The notes under the pieces were generated by a model. It was not told the origin of the DNA. It saw nothing but the letters and a program-made list of their open reading frames with translations, and did not search any database. Source: Prinsepia uniflora (Eukaryota > Streptophyta > Magnoliopsida > Rosales > Rosaceae). From it: a stretch of DNA of 64,000 nucleotides. Positions 62,042-64,000 of this stretch are shown piece by piece (position 1 is the stretch's first letter; each line of letters starts with the position of its first letter). The stretch covers positions 43,308,194-43,372,193 of the forward strand of contig CM064870.1 in NCBI GenBank assembly GCA_032719365.1. Direction: 5' to 3'. The position numbers and the translations under genes are program-made.

Positions 62042-62451
62042 AGCATGAAACCAAGTGATGCTGATGATGAACTTCTGCAACTTAAGGCCTTTCCCTTCTC
62101 TTTGGCAGATAGGGCCCAATCTTGGCTCATGGACTTGCCAACCAATCATATCGCTACTTGGAAACAACTTGCGTACTTGTTTTTAGCCAAGTACTTTCCC
62201 ACTTCTATGATCACTTCAAAAAGGTGAGAGATCACATCCATTACCTATGCATTAGACGAAACCTTTGGTTCATACTATGATCGTTTCAAGGTCCTTTCAG
62301 AGACTAACCTAATGAATTACTTCTATGATAGTCTTAAACCTATGGACCAAGACCTTCTTGATGCAGCTTCACATGGAGCATTATGGACCTAGATGAGCCC
62401 GAAACAAGATAGTTACTCGAGAGTAAGGCCACCAATGATGCCCATTATGGC
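62042..62451 (+). pseudogene. gag of element H, middle part with stops
   Basis: Continuing from 58876 it reads MKPSDADDELLQLKAFPFSL and WLMDLPTNHIATWKQL, the core of the gag domain. It then meets TGA at 62225 within SKR-stop-EITS. Further on, YFYDSLKPMDQDLLDAASHG is followed by a one-base frame slip near 62380, and the new frame has a TAG (near 62410) before LLESKATNDAHYG. About ten residues usual before NYFYDSLKP seem to be missing. The gag cannot be translated through. Confidence 0.8.
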
Positions 62452-64000
62452 ATGTCTCACAAGAAAGGGGTAAGTGCACTTAATTCTAAGGGAACCTCGG
62501 ATGAAAAGATTGAGAAGATCCAATCTATGCTTGAACGAGTTTTGGAATTAGAAGCCAAAAGGGCTATGCAACCTAAGGGACCTATATGTGGCGTGTGCCA
62601 ATTGGATGGACACCTAAGTGATCAATGCCCTCAAGTTACAAACCCTTATGATGGGATGGAACAAGCCAACGCCTTAGGAGGATATCAAGGGGGACAACGG
62701 TTCAATAAGTTTAACAACTATGGACAAGGCAACTGTGATCATCCGAGATTCAAGTGGAGCAACAATGAAGGATGTTTAAACCCTCTAACTCAATACCAAC
62801 AAGGATACTCACGGCCACAATTCATGCCAAGACCACCAATGCCTCATTAACCTATTTGTATGCAACAAGCTCCTCCGGTTCAACAATTCTCTAACCCGGA
62901 TTATGATAAGATGTTTGCACAATTATTCACTTCAACTCAAGTCCTTCTGGGCAGCCAAAAGCAAACAAAAGAGACATTGAACACTCATGGCCATGACATT
63001 TCTGAAATGAAGAAGCAAATTGGTCAAATTGTCGATTTCATGGGACAAGTAAAAGATACAGGGAAGTTGCCTTCACAAATCGTTCCCAACCCAAAGAATA
63101 ATAGTTTTGAGCATGCTAGTTATGTTACAACTCAAAGTGGGAAGGTTCTCCACAACCCTATGCCCAAGGAAGGCCCGAAATCAAGTTCTATAGAGGCTAG
63201 GAAGGAAAGTGACGAATTTTTTCAGGATGAGTATGATAAGATCACCATTCCGAACAAGGAAGTGACACCAATGCCAACACCATCTAGCCATGAAAAAGGT
63301 AACAATCCTATCTCTTCAAATTCTATTCCTACTAACACCTTGTTGTCTCGTGCACCCTTTCCTAGCAGATTTGCAAAAACTAAGAAGGATGAGAAGTATG
63401 AAGAGATCCTTGACATATTCCGGAAGGTACAAGTGAACTTGCCATTGATTGAATGCATCAAACAAGTACCGGCTTATGCCAAGTTCCTCAAGGAGTTATG
63501 CACCCAAAGACGGAAAACAAGGGAGAAAGAGGTGGTTAAGGTAAACAAAACTATTTCTGCATTTATCCAACGAAAAATTCCACCAAAATTGAAAGATCCC
63601 AGGAGCTTTTCAGTTCCCTGCGTAATAGGTAACAAGTCCTTTGATAATGTCATGCTAGATTTAGGTGCATCAATCAATGTTATGCCATACCATATATATG
63701 CATCAATGAATCTAGGTGAATTAAAGAAAGACAATGTAATTATTCAATTAGCAGATCGTTCTCACGCATATCCAAGGGGATATGTAGAAGATGTTCTTGT
63801 GCAGGTCAATCAACTTATCTTTCCGACTAACTTTTATATACTTAATATGAATGAGAGTCCTTTGGACAACACACCATTACTTTTGGGACGTCCATTCATG
63901 AGGACTGCAAGAACAAAGATAGATGTCCACAATGGTCTTCTATCCATGGAATTTGATGGGGAGATGATCGAGTTCAACATCTTCGAAACTATGAGGTATC
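62452..64000 (+). pseudogene. gag zinc knuckle and aspartic protease of element H (runs off edge)
   Basis: One frame runs from 62452 to the window end with a single TAA at 62848. Early on is a CCHC zinc knuckle, C-GV-C-QLDG-H-LSDQ-C (62587-62628), which in gag proteins binds RNA. Further on is a coiled-coil-like linker (TLNTHGHDISEMKKQIG), then a Lys-rich segment, then the aspartic protease with active site LDLGASINVMP (Asp codon 63658-63660) and the later LLLGRPFMRTARTKIDV. The protease cleaves the gag-pol polyprotein. Apart from the TAA this part is intact. Confidence 0.88.

Larger units (their letters stand above)
52425..64000 (+). mobile_element. Element H: Athila-like LTR retrotransposon (3' part off window)
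   Basis: Order: 5' LTR 52425-56746 (about 1.7 kb without the Helitron), Asp-type primer site 56752-56769, an approximately 1.7-kb leader, gag split by a solo LTR, then the protease region running off the edge. Flank GTACT (52420-52424) is the presumed left TSD. Reverse transcriptase, integrase and the 3' LTR should lie beyond the window. Several stops and a frame slip in gag show that it is defective. Confidence 0.85.

Overview
The window is nuclear DNA of a flowering plant, probably a woody eudicot. Evidence: GT-AG introns, plant-type gene families, an initiator-Met primed gypsy family, Athila-like retrotransposons with an Asp primer site, a Helitron, and a Mutator-like element carrying host gene fragments. 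A Rosaceae-like genome is only a guess. Nothing bacterial or CRISPR-like is present.

Layout. Positions 1-7422 are the only intact genic part. A CTD-interacting (RPRD1/Rtt103-type) gene runs on + with its first exon off the left edge (exons 758-4106). A three-exon short-chain dehydrogenase, resembling plant 1-acyldihydroxyacetone-phosphate reductases, lies convergently on - (7422-5656). From memory, Arabidopsis keeps the same two gene types side by side.

From 8156 to the end the window is nested transposable elements, and most boundaries can be read from target-site duplications (TSDs). The outermost is a decayed gypsy-type element F (8156 onward, with a second partial copy at 38723-38927 and 51310-52424). 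Inside F sits a minus-strand Athila-like element E (11334-38354, TSD GTTTG/GTTTT). Inside E is a minus-strand LTR element C (12897-33372, TSD TATAA). Inside C's left LTR is a plus-strand element B of the same family (13542-22792). Two solo LTRs sit in C's right LTR (30003-32702, TSD TAAAG) and in E's right LTR (34500-37310, TSD TAAAA). The second F copy holds a Pack-MULE (38928-51300, 9-bp TSD TTAAATTTA). That Pack-MULE holds LTR element G (39352-47150, TSD TAAAT), a solo LTR (48005-50815), and pieces of two unrelated host genes: a JADE-like PHD finger and a DNAJC17-like J-domain. At 52425 an Athila-like element H begins. A Helitron (54063-56685) lies in its LTR and a solo LTR (58877-62036, TSD GCAAT) splits its gag. 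Its protease region runs off the right edge.

The most unusual signal is shared by LTRs whose bodies otherwise differ. A 12-bp word CTGTGAGTGGAC and its exact complement GTCCACTCACAG lie about 0.95-1.5 kb apart. Between them, in most copies, is an array of short tandem palindromic units. A stem-loop (TCTGACA/TGTCAGA type) follows near the LTR 3' end, and the LTR tips form an extended imperfect inverted repeat of about 16 bp. The internal regions of B, C and G keep primer site and polypurine tract but show no recognisable gag-pol, so they look like large non-autonomous derivatives. By comparison with known families these resemble Tekay/Del-type chromoviruses; that is inference.
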